From Portulaca oleracea (Eukaryota; Streptophyta; Magnoliopsida; Caryophyllales; Portulacaceae): a DNA stretch of 64,000 nucleotides. Under the pieces are notes generated by a model that was given only the letters and a program-made list of their open reading frames with translations, did no database searches and had not been told where the DNA came from. Location of the stretch: NCBI GenBank assembly GCA_029582165.1, contig CM055886.1, positions 21,638,669 to 21,702,668 of the forward strand. Reading direction: 5' to 3'. Shown here in pieces: positions 1-11,295 of the stretch; within the stretch, counting starts at the first letter, position 1, and each line of letters opens with the position of its first letter. A program made the position numbers and the translations under genes.

Positions 1-735
1 TTGTTAAAAAATACTCGCTCCGAAATATTCGATTTGAAAACCTGCTACTGGTCAAAAATTTTGAGTACCCGAATCGAAAAATTGATTTTAATTGGGTGAG
101 GTACCCGAATTAAAAATAATTTCGGGTATTCGCTTAGGATACAGGTCGATCCCTGGCCAAAACCGGGTACCCGAATTAATTGAAGTAATTCAACAAAATA
201 CCACTCAACTTTCCATTTTAGTAAAAAATGTCACTGATTTTTTAAAAACTGTCAATATTCTCACTCAACTGTCCGAAATAGTAAAAAATGCCCTTGAAAC
301 CTGTTATAGCAAGGTATGAGCCAGTTAAAAGATTGCTTAGAAAATGCCACCCAATTTTCAAAAAAGTAAAAAATGTCACTCAACTTTTTCAAAAAGTAAA
401 AAATGTCACTACCATCAATTAAAATAGAAAAAAATGTCACTAACTTTCATTTATTTAAATTAATATATAAGAATATTCAAATTTCAATTGTAGATTCGTT
501 AGAAAATAAAAATTTTGTTTATAAATCATGTAACTGTAAAAATTTTTTACAATTAAGATTTTATATAGTAATATTGAATTTCTCAATGTTTCCTCTGTAA
601 AATTTTATTTTATTTGATTTCTAATTTTATTATTAAAATATTTATAATAATATTCACTCTATGACTTGTTCTCTGTCAGCTTTGTTTTACTATAGTATGC
701 AATACATCACTTTAATGTTAAATTAAATACATGTA
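1..735 (+). repeat. Repeat arm with a recurring GTAAAAAATGTCACT motif
   Basis: AT-rich non-coding sequence in which short blocks of the form GTAAAAAATGTCACTCAACTT recur about every 40-60 bases. The same sequence returns in direct orientation at 53669-54244 and inverted at 55913-56465, so it belongs to a dispersed repeat family. The right end runs into a TA-rich microsatellite both here and at the third copy. The small open frames here are not conserved as proteins. The family is unidentified, and it may begin before base 1. Confidence 0.6.
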
Positions 736-736
736 T

Positions 737-743
737 ATATATA

Positions 744-803
<60 letters not shown>

Positions 804-846
804 TGTATGTATGTATGTATGTATGTATGTGTATATATATATATAT
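737..846. repeat. TA / TATG microsatellite
   Basis: Alternating TA, then about 13 ATGT units, then TA again. Open frames through it (Tyr/Ile/His/Thr or Met-Tyr-Val-Cys repeats) are artefacts of the tetranucleotide. The foldback element begins directly after it, and a matching TA plus ATGT tract flanks the other end of that element (5115-5201). This suggests one microsatellite split by the insertion. Confidence 0.85.
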
Positions 847-1645
847 GGGAATAGATATAATGAGAAGGGAGTTTTTGTGATAAGAGAAGAAGGGGCAATC
901 CTAGCCTTTGGTTGGAAGATCAAGGGCGGTGATAAATTAGGTATTTTATCTTTTTTATAAGGTAAACCCTTAAATGTGATCGGTTGGATTTTTTTTTTTT
1001 TTTTATAGTACATCACGTGAGAAGTGAGAGAGAGGAGTGAAAAAGGGTTTGCAGGCTGCTAGGACATTAACTTGGCTCAAGTTCCCAAAAACCACCATTA
1101 TTATGCAAATTTTGAAACTCCATAATCAAAATTCCATAATTGAAGCAAAATTCCAGAATTGAAGAGAGAGAGAGGAGTGAGAAAAGGGTTCAAGTGTGAA
1201 CTGCGGCGAGTGATTTTTCCGGCGGGGTGAGTTTTCCGGTCAATTGCAAGAGAGTTCCGGCGAGTAACAAAAAAAACATTCGTCTGTTTCCGGCGGGTGA
1301 ATGTGTTTTCCGGCTATCTTGTGGGGTTTGTTTCCTTCTTTCCGGCGAGCTTGTGGCGATCTTGTGGAGTTTTCCGGTCAATTGCACGCCCAGCTGCCAC
1401 CGTTTCGAGTCATATGCAAACAGGGCCTGTTTCTGCTCGTGTTGCCGCCTGCTCGATGCTTCGCTACAATATCGTTATCTGCTGTTCGTGGTCGAGGCCG
1501 GCACCACCATCGACGCCGCCGACCCCCATCGCCTCCTAGAACCCACCGTCGACCACCAAGCGTAAACCCATGTTACAGTTCAAGTTCTTGTCTAAATTGT
1601 TCATACTCTGTTCATTGTTCATGCTCTATTTCAATACCCAGATGA
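847..1645 (+). repeat. Left inverted arm of the foldback element
   Basis: This arm matches the reverse complement of 4330-5114. It contains a GC-richer block (about 1200-1560) unlike the surrounding AT-rich DNA, with an open frame (1227-1565) ending LLEPTVDHQA. The opposite arm carries a related - strand frame ending RRLESTVDHQA (4431-4643). This could be a captured gene fragment, but I recognise no domain, and the two arms' proteins agree only in part. Confidence 0.65.
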
Positions 1646-4329
1646 TTTGATGTTCATCTAAGAATGTTTGATGATGTTCATCCTAGAACAATTTGTTGCC
1701 CATGTCATTTTTATTTTGTTATTCATTGTAATTGTGATTTGATGTTCATATCAGAATGTTTGATGTTCATCCCAGAACTAGTGGGTGTTCATTGTGATTT
1801 GATGATCACGACACACTCACTATGTGGGTGGAGAACATTTTATAAGTTCATGGACGTTGCCGATGGGATGAATCAAAGCTAGACTTGATTATTGAACAGA
1901 TAAATGCCTTTATTTCAAAACTCAAGGCGTTAACGTTGAAGAACCATCGAGCAGTGTGTCTTCAGACTTTGAAGCGTATTTTGGAACTTCTATCCTTACA
2001 TATGTAACCATTCATCCACCCCAGCTTCGGTCACAAAGGGAACGGGCAAGAGGACGAAGACACCAGTAGAGGTTGCCACCGAGAAGAAAGCAAGTGCAAG
2101 TGTTTGAACATTAGTTGACTATGCTTTTGGATTTCTGATTGAACGATTGGAGTTTGTGTTTGTTTTTTTTAACATAAAAGCATTCATTTTACTTTAGATT
2201 TGAGTTGATGAATTTTGGCCAGATTAATTACATGTGATGTTCATTTCGGGTACCCTTGAAGATCATTTACATATAAATGATGTTCATTTCATTACCAAAC
2301 CCATTCCCAATTTATGAGCATAAAATGCCTACCTAATGTGCTTTTCAATACATATACATATTCATCTCAATATTGGTTGATATATTTTCATTTCAATACG
2401 ATGTCCACTTTCGTTGCCAGTTGATGTTCATTCCACTATAACTTGATGTTCATTTCATGACCGGTTGGTGTCTTTTTGTATATTACATATACGTTCCACG
2501 CAGTGTGATGTTCAATTCTATTATAACTTGATGTTCAGTTCACAATACCTTGATATTGATGTCAATTTCATATAGATGTTTATTTCATTTTGAATCGATC
2601 ATTGTAATCTGAAAATGATTTTCATCACATTATCCCAATGTTAAAATCATTGTAATCTGAAAATGATTTTCATCACATTATCCCAATGAAAATAAAAGGG
2701 ATACAAAACTGAATATAATGTTCATTCCAATGTAACATGATGTTCATTTTCATCTCAATATGATGTCCACTTTCATTGCCAGATGATGTTCATTCCAAAA
2801 TAACTTGATGTTCATTTCATCAAGTTATGAAATGAGCATCAATCGAAGGTGGAATGAAAATTAAAGGGATACAAAACTGAATATGATGTTCATTCCAATA
2901 TAACATATGTTCATTTCATGTCAACAGTTGACGTCTATTCCAATATAACTTCATGTTCATTTTCATCAAGTTTATGAGATGAGTATCAATTGAAGGTAGA
3001 ATGAAAATCAAAGAGATACAAAACTGAATATGATGTTCATTCCAATATAACTTGATATTCATTTCATCAAGTTTATGTATTCTCAATATGATGTCCACTT
3101 TTCATTGTCATTTGATGTTCATTCCAGTACAACTTGATGTTCATTCCCTAATAGATTGATGTTCATACACCCAACGCTTGATGTTCATTTCATGCCTACC
3201 TGATATAAAAAATAATTTCATATTTATTTCATTACAACTTGATGTTCTTTTCACAATATCTAAATGACCATACAACTAACACTTGATGTTCATTTATTTC
3301 ATTATAAAAAGAATTGGAAAATATTAGTTGATGAAATGAACATAAACTCAACTGTCGCAATGTTAAAATGAAATGAACATCACGTTGTATTGAGATGATC
3401 ATCAAGTTGGAACATAATGGACATCATGGGTATACTGGACGAACATCTATTCACACACACAAAACCCACTATACTGACATGAAATGAACATTAAGTTGTT
3501 ATCAAATGATCTTTCAGTATATAGATTATCAATCTGTGGAAATGAACTTCTGTTTATATGAAGATGAGCATCAAGTTGTACTTAAATGAACATCAAGTAT
3601 TTTAGTCGTGAACATCAACTATTCTGTTATGAACATCACATGTATTCTTGATAATGTACATCTATAGACATGAAGATGAGCATCAAGTTGTACCTAAATG
3701 GACATTAAGTTTTCATTTGTGAATATCAACCATTCTGTCATGGACATCAATTGTCTTACCGACAAATAACTTGCATGCATTAAGCTGTTATCAAATGATG
3801 TTTCAGTATATATATTATTAGTTTGTGGAAATGAACTTTTGTGTATATGAAAAATTTTGGGATAACAAACCATCGATGATGAACATCAAGTATTCTGTCA
3901 TGAACATCTAAAAACGGAAAGAAAAAGGAACATCATGTAGTTTGTGGAAATGAACTTCTGTGTATATGAAAATGAGCATCAAGTTGTACCTAAATGAACA
4001 TCAAGTATTTTAGCTGTGAACATCAACTATTCTATTATGAACATCACATGTATTCCTGATAATGTACATTTATAGACATGAAAATGAGCATCAAGTTGTA
4101 GATAAATGAACATCAAGTTTTCATTTGCGAATATCAATTATTCTGTCATGAACATCAACTGTATTACCAACAAATAACTTACATGACATGCAACAGGGTA
4201 CCACTTACATTACAAATAACTTACATGATCATTCTACGAAAATGAACATATAAATACAATTAAAATGAACATCAGGGTGTATCCAAATGAACATCATGTA
4301 TAGTTGCATCATTGCACCTACAACACATA
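1646..4329. repeat. Foldback spacer with dense TTGATGTTCATTTCA-type repeats
   Basis: Dozens of degenerate copies of TTGATGTTCATTTCA and variants (TGATGTCCACTTTCA) fill about 2200-3330 in this orientation. Their reverse complement (TGAAATGAACATCAA) fills about 3340-4300. The first part (about 1880-2110) is less repetitive and includes a short stretch reading SVTKGTGKR, faintly like the C-terminal region of FAR1/MULE-type proteins. It is too short to call. Confidence 0.6.
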
Positions 4330-5112
4330 CTACCCCATAAGAAAAACAACAAAATTGGGATTAGAAACAGAGCATGAACAACGAACAGAGTATGAACAAT
4401 TTAGACAAGAACTCAAACTGTAATAGGGGTTTACGCTTGGTGGTCGACGGTGGATTCTAGGCGGCGCTGGGGGGTCGTCGGCGCCGGTGGTAGTGCATGC
4501 CTCGACCACAAACAGCAGCAGCAACAGTATTGTAGCAATAGCATCAGAACAGAGCCAAGCAACACAGAACAGAGCAACAACCCTTGTTTGCATATGACCT
4601 GAAACAGTGGCGGCTGGGCGTGCAATTGACCGGAAAACTCCACAAGATCGCTGAAAAGCGGGAAATAAACCCCGCAAGATCGCCGGAAATAGACATGGGT
4701 TTCACTTTCTCTTGCAATTGATCGAAAAACTCACCCCGCCGAAAAAATCACTCGCCAGAATTCGCACGCAAACCCTTTTCTCACTCCTCTCTCCCTCTTC
4801 AATTCTGGAATTTTGCTTCAATTCTGGAATTTTATTATGGAGTTTCAAAATTTGCATAATAATGGTGGTTTTTGGGAACTTGAGCCCAGTTAATATCCTA
4901 GCAGTTTGCAAACCCTTTTTCACTCCTCTCTCTCATTTCTCACGTGATGTACTGTAGAAAATAAAAAAAAAATCCAGCCAATTACATTTAAGGGTCTACC
5001 TTATAAATAAAGATAAAACACCTAATTTATCACCATCCTTGATCTTCCAACCAAAGGCTAGGATTGCCCCTTCTTCTCTTCTCACAAAAACTCCATTCTC
5101 ATTATATCTATT

Positions 5113-5114
<2 letters not shown>
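4330..5114 (-). repeat. Right inverted arm of the foldback element
   Basis: This is the reverse complement of the left arm and contains the same AG-rich motif (GAGAGAGGAGTGA) and the same GC-richer block. Scattered substitutions and small indels between the arms show that it is not a recent perfect duplication. Confidence 0.65.
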
Positions 5115-5154
<40 letters not shown>

Positions 5155-5159
5155 ATATA

Positions 5160-5195
<36 letters not shown>

Positions 5196-5201
5196 TGTAT
5201 G
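5115..5201. repeat. TA / ATGT microsatellite
   Basis: An alternating TA tract passes into ATGT repeats. It is the integration site of the Copia array. The last five bases (5197-5201, GTATG) are repeated right after the array at 21457-21461. Confidence 0.85.
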
Positions 5202-6060
5202 TGAAAGGACCCTAGAGGGGGGTGAATAGGGTAATGAAATTTTTCTGCAAAAGTAGATCACTTGTAAAGGATGTTAGTCCTTTAATCTTACTCAGATTAA
5301 GGTTCAAGACAATTCAGTAATAGAAACTAATATAAAGGACAATAGATAGAATAAGAATAACCTCCTTTATGTTATTCAACTGAAAAGCGTATAACTCAGC
5401 CTAAGGTGAAGGACCTTAGGGTTACAGAGAACCAAGCGCCTTGCAAAGGACGCTTCTTATTTTCTGGAAAATACACCCACCAAATCTCCGTTTGGTGTTC
5501 ACACAATTCGACTCCTAATTCTGTCTAGGATTCGAAAGAGAAGAGCCTAACACAATTCTAGATTCGTTTAGAATTTGATAGCACTCTCACACAAACATTC
5601 ACCGAACACTTTTCTCAAACACAAGAACTCTCTTTGTTTGAACATACGATTGAATTCATGGAATCGTTGCCTTAATTCAGGCTTGCTGTCTTCTATTTAC
5701 GCTTGATTTGCTGCTGCTTGTATCCGTTGCAGAATAGATCTTCCTTGCTTTGATTTGCTTCTTCTTTCCGTTGGATGAATGCTTCCTTCCGTTTTGAGTT
5801 TCTTTCCAAAAATTCCTTTAGTGATTTTGCCTACAAAAATAGAACTTAGAATCAGTTAATCTGGTTAGGGATTTAGAAGGAAAATATACGATTCTTGCTT
5901 TAAGGAAAAGCTTCCCTGATTTGGTGCCTCTGATTGTCTTTCACTTCAAAACCTCTCGAATAGCTTGGTTGACATGAATGTCCTTCAGGTGTTTCGATGT
6001 CGATGTCCTTGGAGTATGATACATCAATGTACTTTAGCCTGTATGAAGAGGGATTCTACA
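5202..6060 (-). repeat. LTR 1 (downstream LTR of internal copy 1)
   Basis: In element sense it begins TGTAGAATCCC, next to a purine tract, and ends GGTCCTTTCA. It is 859 bp. It keeps a block (about 5630-5690) that LTR 2 lacks, so it is the longest of the three. Confidence 0.88.
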
Positions 6061-6077
6061 ATCTCTCCCTTTTTGAG
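6061..6077 (-). other. Polypurine tract, internal copy 1
   Basis: On the - strand it reads AAAAAGGGAGAGAT directly before LTR 1, the place of plus-strand priming in LTR retrotransposons. It has one change from the AAAAAGGGGGAGAT of copy 2. Confidence 0.75.
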
Positions 6078-6310
6078 TGAAAGACAAAACCAAATACAAG
6101 CATAGTATGCAGAGCAGATATAGTAGATAAAGGGCATTCATACAGGAGTTCAGCAAAAAAAGGTTTAAGTTATTTTATAGACCCTGATGAAGATAGACTG
6201 CCATACTACGCAACAATCATCTCCCCCTTTTTGACTTTCATGCAAAAAGGAAACAGGAGGAATGTTAGGCAGATAAAAACAGAGAGTTTTCTTTTTGCAA
6301 AAAAAAGAAA

Positions 6311-7516
6311 TCAGAAGGATAAATTAGGACCGGGGATCAGCGAGGGGGTGTTGTTAGCAATTTTGGGAGAGCTTGGTTTGGGGGATGCTGGTGGTGCCGC
6401 TGGTGTGCCTGGGGGATTCTTCGGAAGAGATGCAACTTTGAGTAGCGCAGTCCTTGAGTCGCGGAGAACCTTGACCTCCTGTTGAATCGCATAGACTTCC
6501 TGGTGAAGGGCCTCGACAACAGATTCAAGGTGAGACAATTGATGTTACAGGGTGTCGGAGGCATCCTTTGCAGCAGCAGCAGAGGTGGAGGCTTCCACAG
6601 CTTTAAGTTCATCAAGATGAATCCAAGAGCCATTGGGTTGCTGCTGGTACCCGAGGGTAAGGAGGAGGGAAGTGCCGATTGTGGGCCGATTGAAAGAGGA
6701 CTGTTCAGCGCCATCTAAGGGAACACCGCATTGGCGAAAGATTTTTGTGAGGAGGTTCCCATAAGGTAGAGGCCTAGAGGGCGAGGCAGCTGCACGAAGG
6801 AAGTGTTGAAAGACCATTTCGCCAATGTTAGGATGGCGACCATGAAAGACGTCTAGGAGAAAAGAGGCACAGGCTTCGTTGATAGTCTCTTTGTTAGAGT
6901 CGCGGGGCAGGATGGTGCGGATAGGAGTGTAGTAAAGAAAATGACCTTCAGAAGTCAGCCCGGTGTATTGGTTGGTTTTTGACTCGGTGGGGCGAGCAAA
7001 GAGACGACGGAGTTCTTGTTTTGGGTCGGATGGAAGGGAGAGAGGGGGTTTTGTTGGATTGGGATTGAGGTGCAACATGCGGTCGATGTGGGAGGGGGTC
7101 AGGAGGATTTCAACACCGGCAACCATGGTTTTGACAGAGGGGTGTCTGGTATCAAGGATAAGATTTGCATAAAATTCGAGAACCAGAGAGGGATAAATGA
7201 TGGACTCACAGTCGAAAAAGGCGAAGCAGCCCATTTCCTTTAGAGTTGAGAAGGATGAAAAGGCATTGAGCAGGGAGTCGATGTCGACGTTCTCACAACA
7301 CAAGATTTGGCGACTGGCAAGAGTTTCCAGTCCCCGTTTGTGAGTAACTGCCTGAATGGCAGTTGGGCGCGGTTGAATAGCCAGTGCATCGGAGGAGGAG
7401 GAGTTGGACTGAGTGGAAATTGGAGGGTTTGGTGACGACTTGCGAGAGCGAAGTCATTTTGCAACTCCAGTGGGTGGGGATGGAGCGGTGTTTTGGAGAG
7501 CTGGGCGTTTTTTCAT
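6311..7516 (-). pseudogene. Additional ORF after pol, copy 1 (Sirevirus env-like position)
   Basis: This frame lies downstream of RNase H in the same sense, in the place of the env-like gene of Sireviruses. An ATG at 7516 opens a frame that starts MKKRPALQ. TGA (7454-7456) interrupts it near codon 21, and TAA (6545-6547) interrupts it before the last part. The middle (from CCENVD, about 250 residues) looks like the domain known as putative plant transposon protein, with LEFYANL near its start and PLPYGNLLTKIFRQCGVPLD near its end. The last part has a heptad-like stretch (LESVVEALHQEV) and a Pro/Ala/Ser-rich tail. No membrane segment is obvious. Copy 2 shares both stops, so they predate the duplication. 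The function is unknown. Confidence 0.65.
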
Positions 7517-8077
7517 GGTGAGTGGATGGTAGAGAGAGTGGGGACAGAGAGGGAGAGGAGTGGTGGGGTTGCAGATGATAGTGATAGTGGGGTTGGAGTG
7601 AGGATGGAGTGGAGACGGAGATGATCAAATAGGGGAAGGGTGAGAGGAAGTAAATTTTTGGAAGGTGAGGGTAATTAAGGAAGGAGAGTAAATTTGGGAA
7701 AGTGGGATGACGGTTGGGTTTGGGGAAGGTTATAATGATGATTTGACGGGCACTGGGAAGGTGTAAAGGAGAGAGATTTGGAAAGATTTTATGGAGAAAG
7801 GAAAGAGATCTGGGAAAAGAAGGGATTATTTTCAAAATGGAGGGAAAAGAGAGAGGAAGAAAAAAAAAGTTTGTTTGTTTGTTTTTTTTGAAAAAAATGG
7901 TTAGGCCGATCAGTTATGGGAGAACTGATAGCATAACCACATTGCCAAGGTTTAATGTGAGATACTGTGAGGCTCAAGGAGGTTGCATGACAATGATGTC
8001 AAGGACCTTTATGAGTCTATGGGGTTCAAAACGTACCTTGTGGTGGAGGTCCTTAGCTCCCCCTAAATAGGAGAATG
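7517..8077 (-). other. Spacer between pol and the extra ORF, copy 1
   Basis: The - strand is C/T-rich and carries no conserved frame. Just after the pol stop it has two AGGGGGAG blocks (about 8059-8088). Such extra polypurine-like tracts between pol and the 3' LTR are reported for Sireviruses. The open frames here (7293-7835) are low-complexity Pro/Ser translations. Confidence 0.5.
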
Positions 8078-11000
8078 CTAGCTCCCCCTCAACAGGTCAT
8101 CAAGTTGCAACATACCGAGCTCCCTTCTATTTGTAAGAAATGACTCGGTGGGAAGGGCCTTGGTAAAAATGTCTGCCAGTTGCTGATGGGTTGGAACAAA
8201 GGCCAAGGTAACATGACCTTTGTCGACATGATCTCTTATAAAGTGATGTCGTACTTCAATATGTTTGGTACGGGAATGTTGTACTAGATTCTTGGTGATC
8301 TGAATAGCACTTTGGTTATCACATTTAATTGGAATATTTGAGGAATCAATGCCAATGTCCTTTATTTGCTGTTTGATCCATTAAAGTTGTGCACAACATG
8401 TGCCAGCCGCTATGTACTCTACTTCAGCTGTAGAGAGGGCAACGACATTCTGCTTCTTTGACTGCCAGGATATCAATGATAGTCCTAACATTTGACATCC
8501 TCCAGAGGTGCTCTTTCGGTCTGTTCTTGATCCAGTAAAGTCTGCATCAGTGTACCCTACAAGGTGAAGGGGGTTGTTGCTGGGGTACCATAGTCCAATG
8601 TCCTTGGTGCATGCGAGATATCTCAAAATTCTTTTGACCGTAATCAAGTGAGATTGTTTAGGGGCACTTTGAAATCTAGCACATAAGCATACACTGAACA
8701 TTATATCAGGACAACTGGTAGTTAAGTATAGTAAGGATCCTATCATGCCTCTGTATGTTTTCACAGGAATGTCCTTACCATGTTGATCATGATCAAGTTT
8801 CAATGTGGAGGACATTGGGGTGCTGCAGTGCTTGGCATTCTCAAGACCATATTTCTTTAGGAGTTCTTTCACATACTTACTCTGATTAATGAAGATGCCG
8901 TCTTCATTTTGCTTGATTTGTAGTCCAAGGAAGAAACTAAGTTCTCCCACAAGAATCATCTCAAACTCCTTGCTCATAAGATTTGAGAATTCCTTCACTA
9001 GATTTTCATTAGTAGCACCAAAAATAATATCATCTACATAAACTTGAATTATAGTAGAATCCTGACCTGTGACTTTGAGGAATAGTGTTTTGTCTATGAG
9101 ACCTCTTGTGAATCCATTTCTCAGGAGAAAAGAGCTTAATCTCTCATACCAAGCTCTGGGAGCTTGTTTGAGCCCATAAAGGGCCTTCTGAAGCTTGTAA
9201 ACATGAGTTTTTGGATCTTGTTGTTCAAATCCTTGAGGTTGCTCAACATAGACTTCTTCCTTTAAGTGTCCATTTAAGAAGGCACTTTTGACATCCGTTT
9301 GGTACAGTTTCATGTGAGTGGATGAGGCATAGGCAAGAAGTATCCGAATGGCCTCTAGTCTTGCCACCGGGGCAAATGTCTCTTCATAGTCAATGCCTTC
9401 TTCTTGGTTGTACCTTTTCGCAACTAATCTGGCCTTGTTTCTTGTGACAGTGCCATGTTCATCTAGTTTGTTACGGTAGACCCACTTGACACCAATGACG
9501 GGATGGTGTGTTGGTCTTAGGACAAGCTTCCAAACTGTGTTCCGCTCGAACTGATTTAGTTCCTCTTGCATGGCAATGATCCAGTTGCTGTCCTTTAGAG
9601 CTTCTTGGTCCCTCTGGTTCAATCTGAGAAACCAATGCATGAAAGGCACAAAAGTTTCTAAGAGATGAGCGAGTTCGAATACCTGTTTCCTAGCGAAGAG
9701 ATTGTCACCGGATGACTAGTTTGAACACGAAGGTTACGGATGGCCGCCGTAATCACCGCTTAAGGAGGTTCTGCTAGTGAAGGTCCTTGTTCTTCACCAG
9801 GTGAAGGTCCTTGTTCTACATCAGGTGAAGGTCCTTGTTCTCCATTATCCTCATGTTCTGAAGTTGATTGAATGGTGTCATCTGGAGGAGTTTGTTCATT
9901 ATTTTGAGGAGGACTTTGCTGAAATATACGAGGAGTGTCCTCGTCATCATCATCTTGATGAATTTGGAATTTGATGGAGGACCTTTCTGATGGAGTGGTG
10001 GCAGTCTCATCAAAGACTATATGAATGGATTCTTCCACCTTCTTGGATGCCTTAATGTAGACTCTGTAGGCCTTGCTGGATAAGAAATATCCTACCAGGA
10101 TTCCTTCTTCACTTCTTGTTTCAAATTTACTTAAGGTCTTTTTGCCATTGTTGTGAACAAAGCATTTGCATCCGATGGCCTTGAGATGAGCTACGTTTGG
10201 TGTCTTACCCTTGACTAACTCATAAGGTGTTTTTTTCATGAAGGACCTTATGGTACATCTTTTGAGAATGTGATTTGCAGCATTTATAATTTCAGCCCAA
10301 AGAAAGAGGGGTAGATTGTTCTCACAGATGATTGTTCTTGCCATATTTTCCAGTGTGCGGTTCTTCCTTTCAACCACAGCGTTGTGTTGTAGTGTCCTTG
10401 GGGCGGAGCAATTATGTGTAACACCTTCTTGATCACAGAATTTTCCAAATTGATCTCTGTTATCAAACTCTTTTCCATGATCTGTTCTTATGGCCACCAG
10501 GTTTAGTCCTGTAAGGACCTTGAGTTGTCTGTACAGTTTCTCAAACTCTGGGCAAGCTTCTGTTTTATCCTTCAAAAATAAAACCCAGGTGAATCTTGAA
10601 TAATAATCAATAATGACTAGTATGTATGAACGTCCTCCTAGACTTTTGTAGGAAATTGGTCCATAGAGGTCCATATGCAGCAGTTCTAAGCATCTAGAGG
10701 TGGTTACTTGAGTCACAGGTTTGAAGGAAGTTCGGGTCTGTTTTCCTCTTGTGCATGCATCACATACTTTGTCACGAATGAAGTTCTGAATGGTAGTCCT
10801 CTACCTAGGCCTAGGGTTTTTAACTTTTGAAGGGTTTTCATGTTCATATGTCCTAATCTACGATGCCATAACCAAGTTTCGTCTGATGCAACTCTAAGGC
10901 AAGTAAGGTCATTGGTCTTAGAATCACTAAGGTCAATAACATACACATTGTTCATTCGGTGACCTTCAAGGACTATTTCATGAGACTCTTTTTGTACAAC

Positions 11001-11295
11001 ACGTGAGTTCTTATTGAACCAAACTTTATAACCTCTATCACAATGAGAAGTACTTAACAGATTATATTCTAAACCTTCTACATAGTATACATCATTTATA
11101 CAATTTATTCAATCCTTACCGACCTTGCCGACTCCAAGGATCTTCCCTTGGCTTTTGTCTTCAAACGTTACCTTTCCACTTTTGTTGCTCTTGAGCTCTC
11201 TGAATTTGGTTGGATCTCCAGTCATGTGTCTTGAGCATCCGCTGTCCAAATACCAGAGGTCGTTGTGAGCCCTGAGACATACCTGCACTGAAGGA
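8078..11295 (-). pseudogene. pol: Ty1/Copia pol, copy 1 (protease, integrase, RT, RNase H), disrupted
   Basis: Order along -: protease with WYLDNGCSRHMTGD; integrase HHCC region and core (10716-9760) with catalytic HMDLYGP, RTDHGKEF and VVERKNRT; reverse transcriptase (from about 9650) with VYVDDIIFG; RNase H with [14 protein letters not shown] and [11 protein letters not shown]. The end of the integrase frame has three EQGPSP repeats. The frame shifts from gag near 11290 and again near 10790 just before the zinc-finger cysteines. Stops occur at 11109-11111 (TGA), after the integrase C-terminus near 9760, and at 8381-8383 (TAA) within RNase H. The gag-side and zinc-finger shifts are shared with copy 2; the TGA and the RNase H stop are private. 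It cannot be translated as one polyprotein. The family encodes the enzymes for reverse transcription and integration. Confidence 0.9.

Larger units (their letters stand above)
847..5114. mobile_element. 4.27-kb palindromic (foldback-type) element
   Basis: The ends are inverted copies: the left starts GGGAATAGATATAATGAGAA and the right reads almost the same on the - strand (from 5114). The inverted arms run about 800 bp (847-1645 and 4330-5114), with high but imperfect identity. The spacer is built from short TGATGTTCATTTCA-like motifs that change strand near 3340, so the palindrome continues into the middle. Both ends abut TA-rich sequence, consistent with insertion at TA. No transposase is evident. 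It could be a foldback or MULE-type non-autonomous element; the superfamily is unresolved. Confidence 0.75.

Noticed and set aside
707..1016. Open frames rich in Tyr-Ile-His-Thr (and Met-Tyr-Val-Cys on +)
   Set aside because: They are translations of the TA/ATGT microsatellite.
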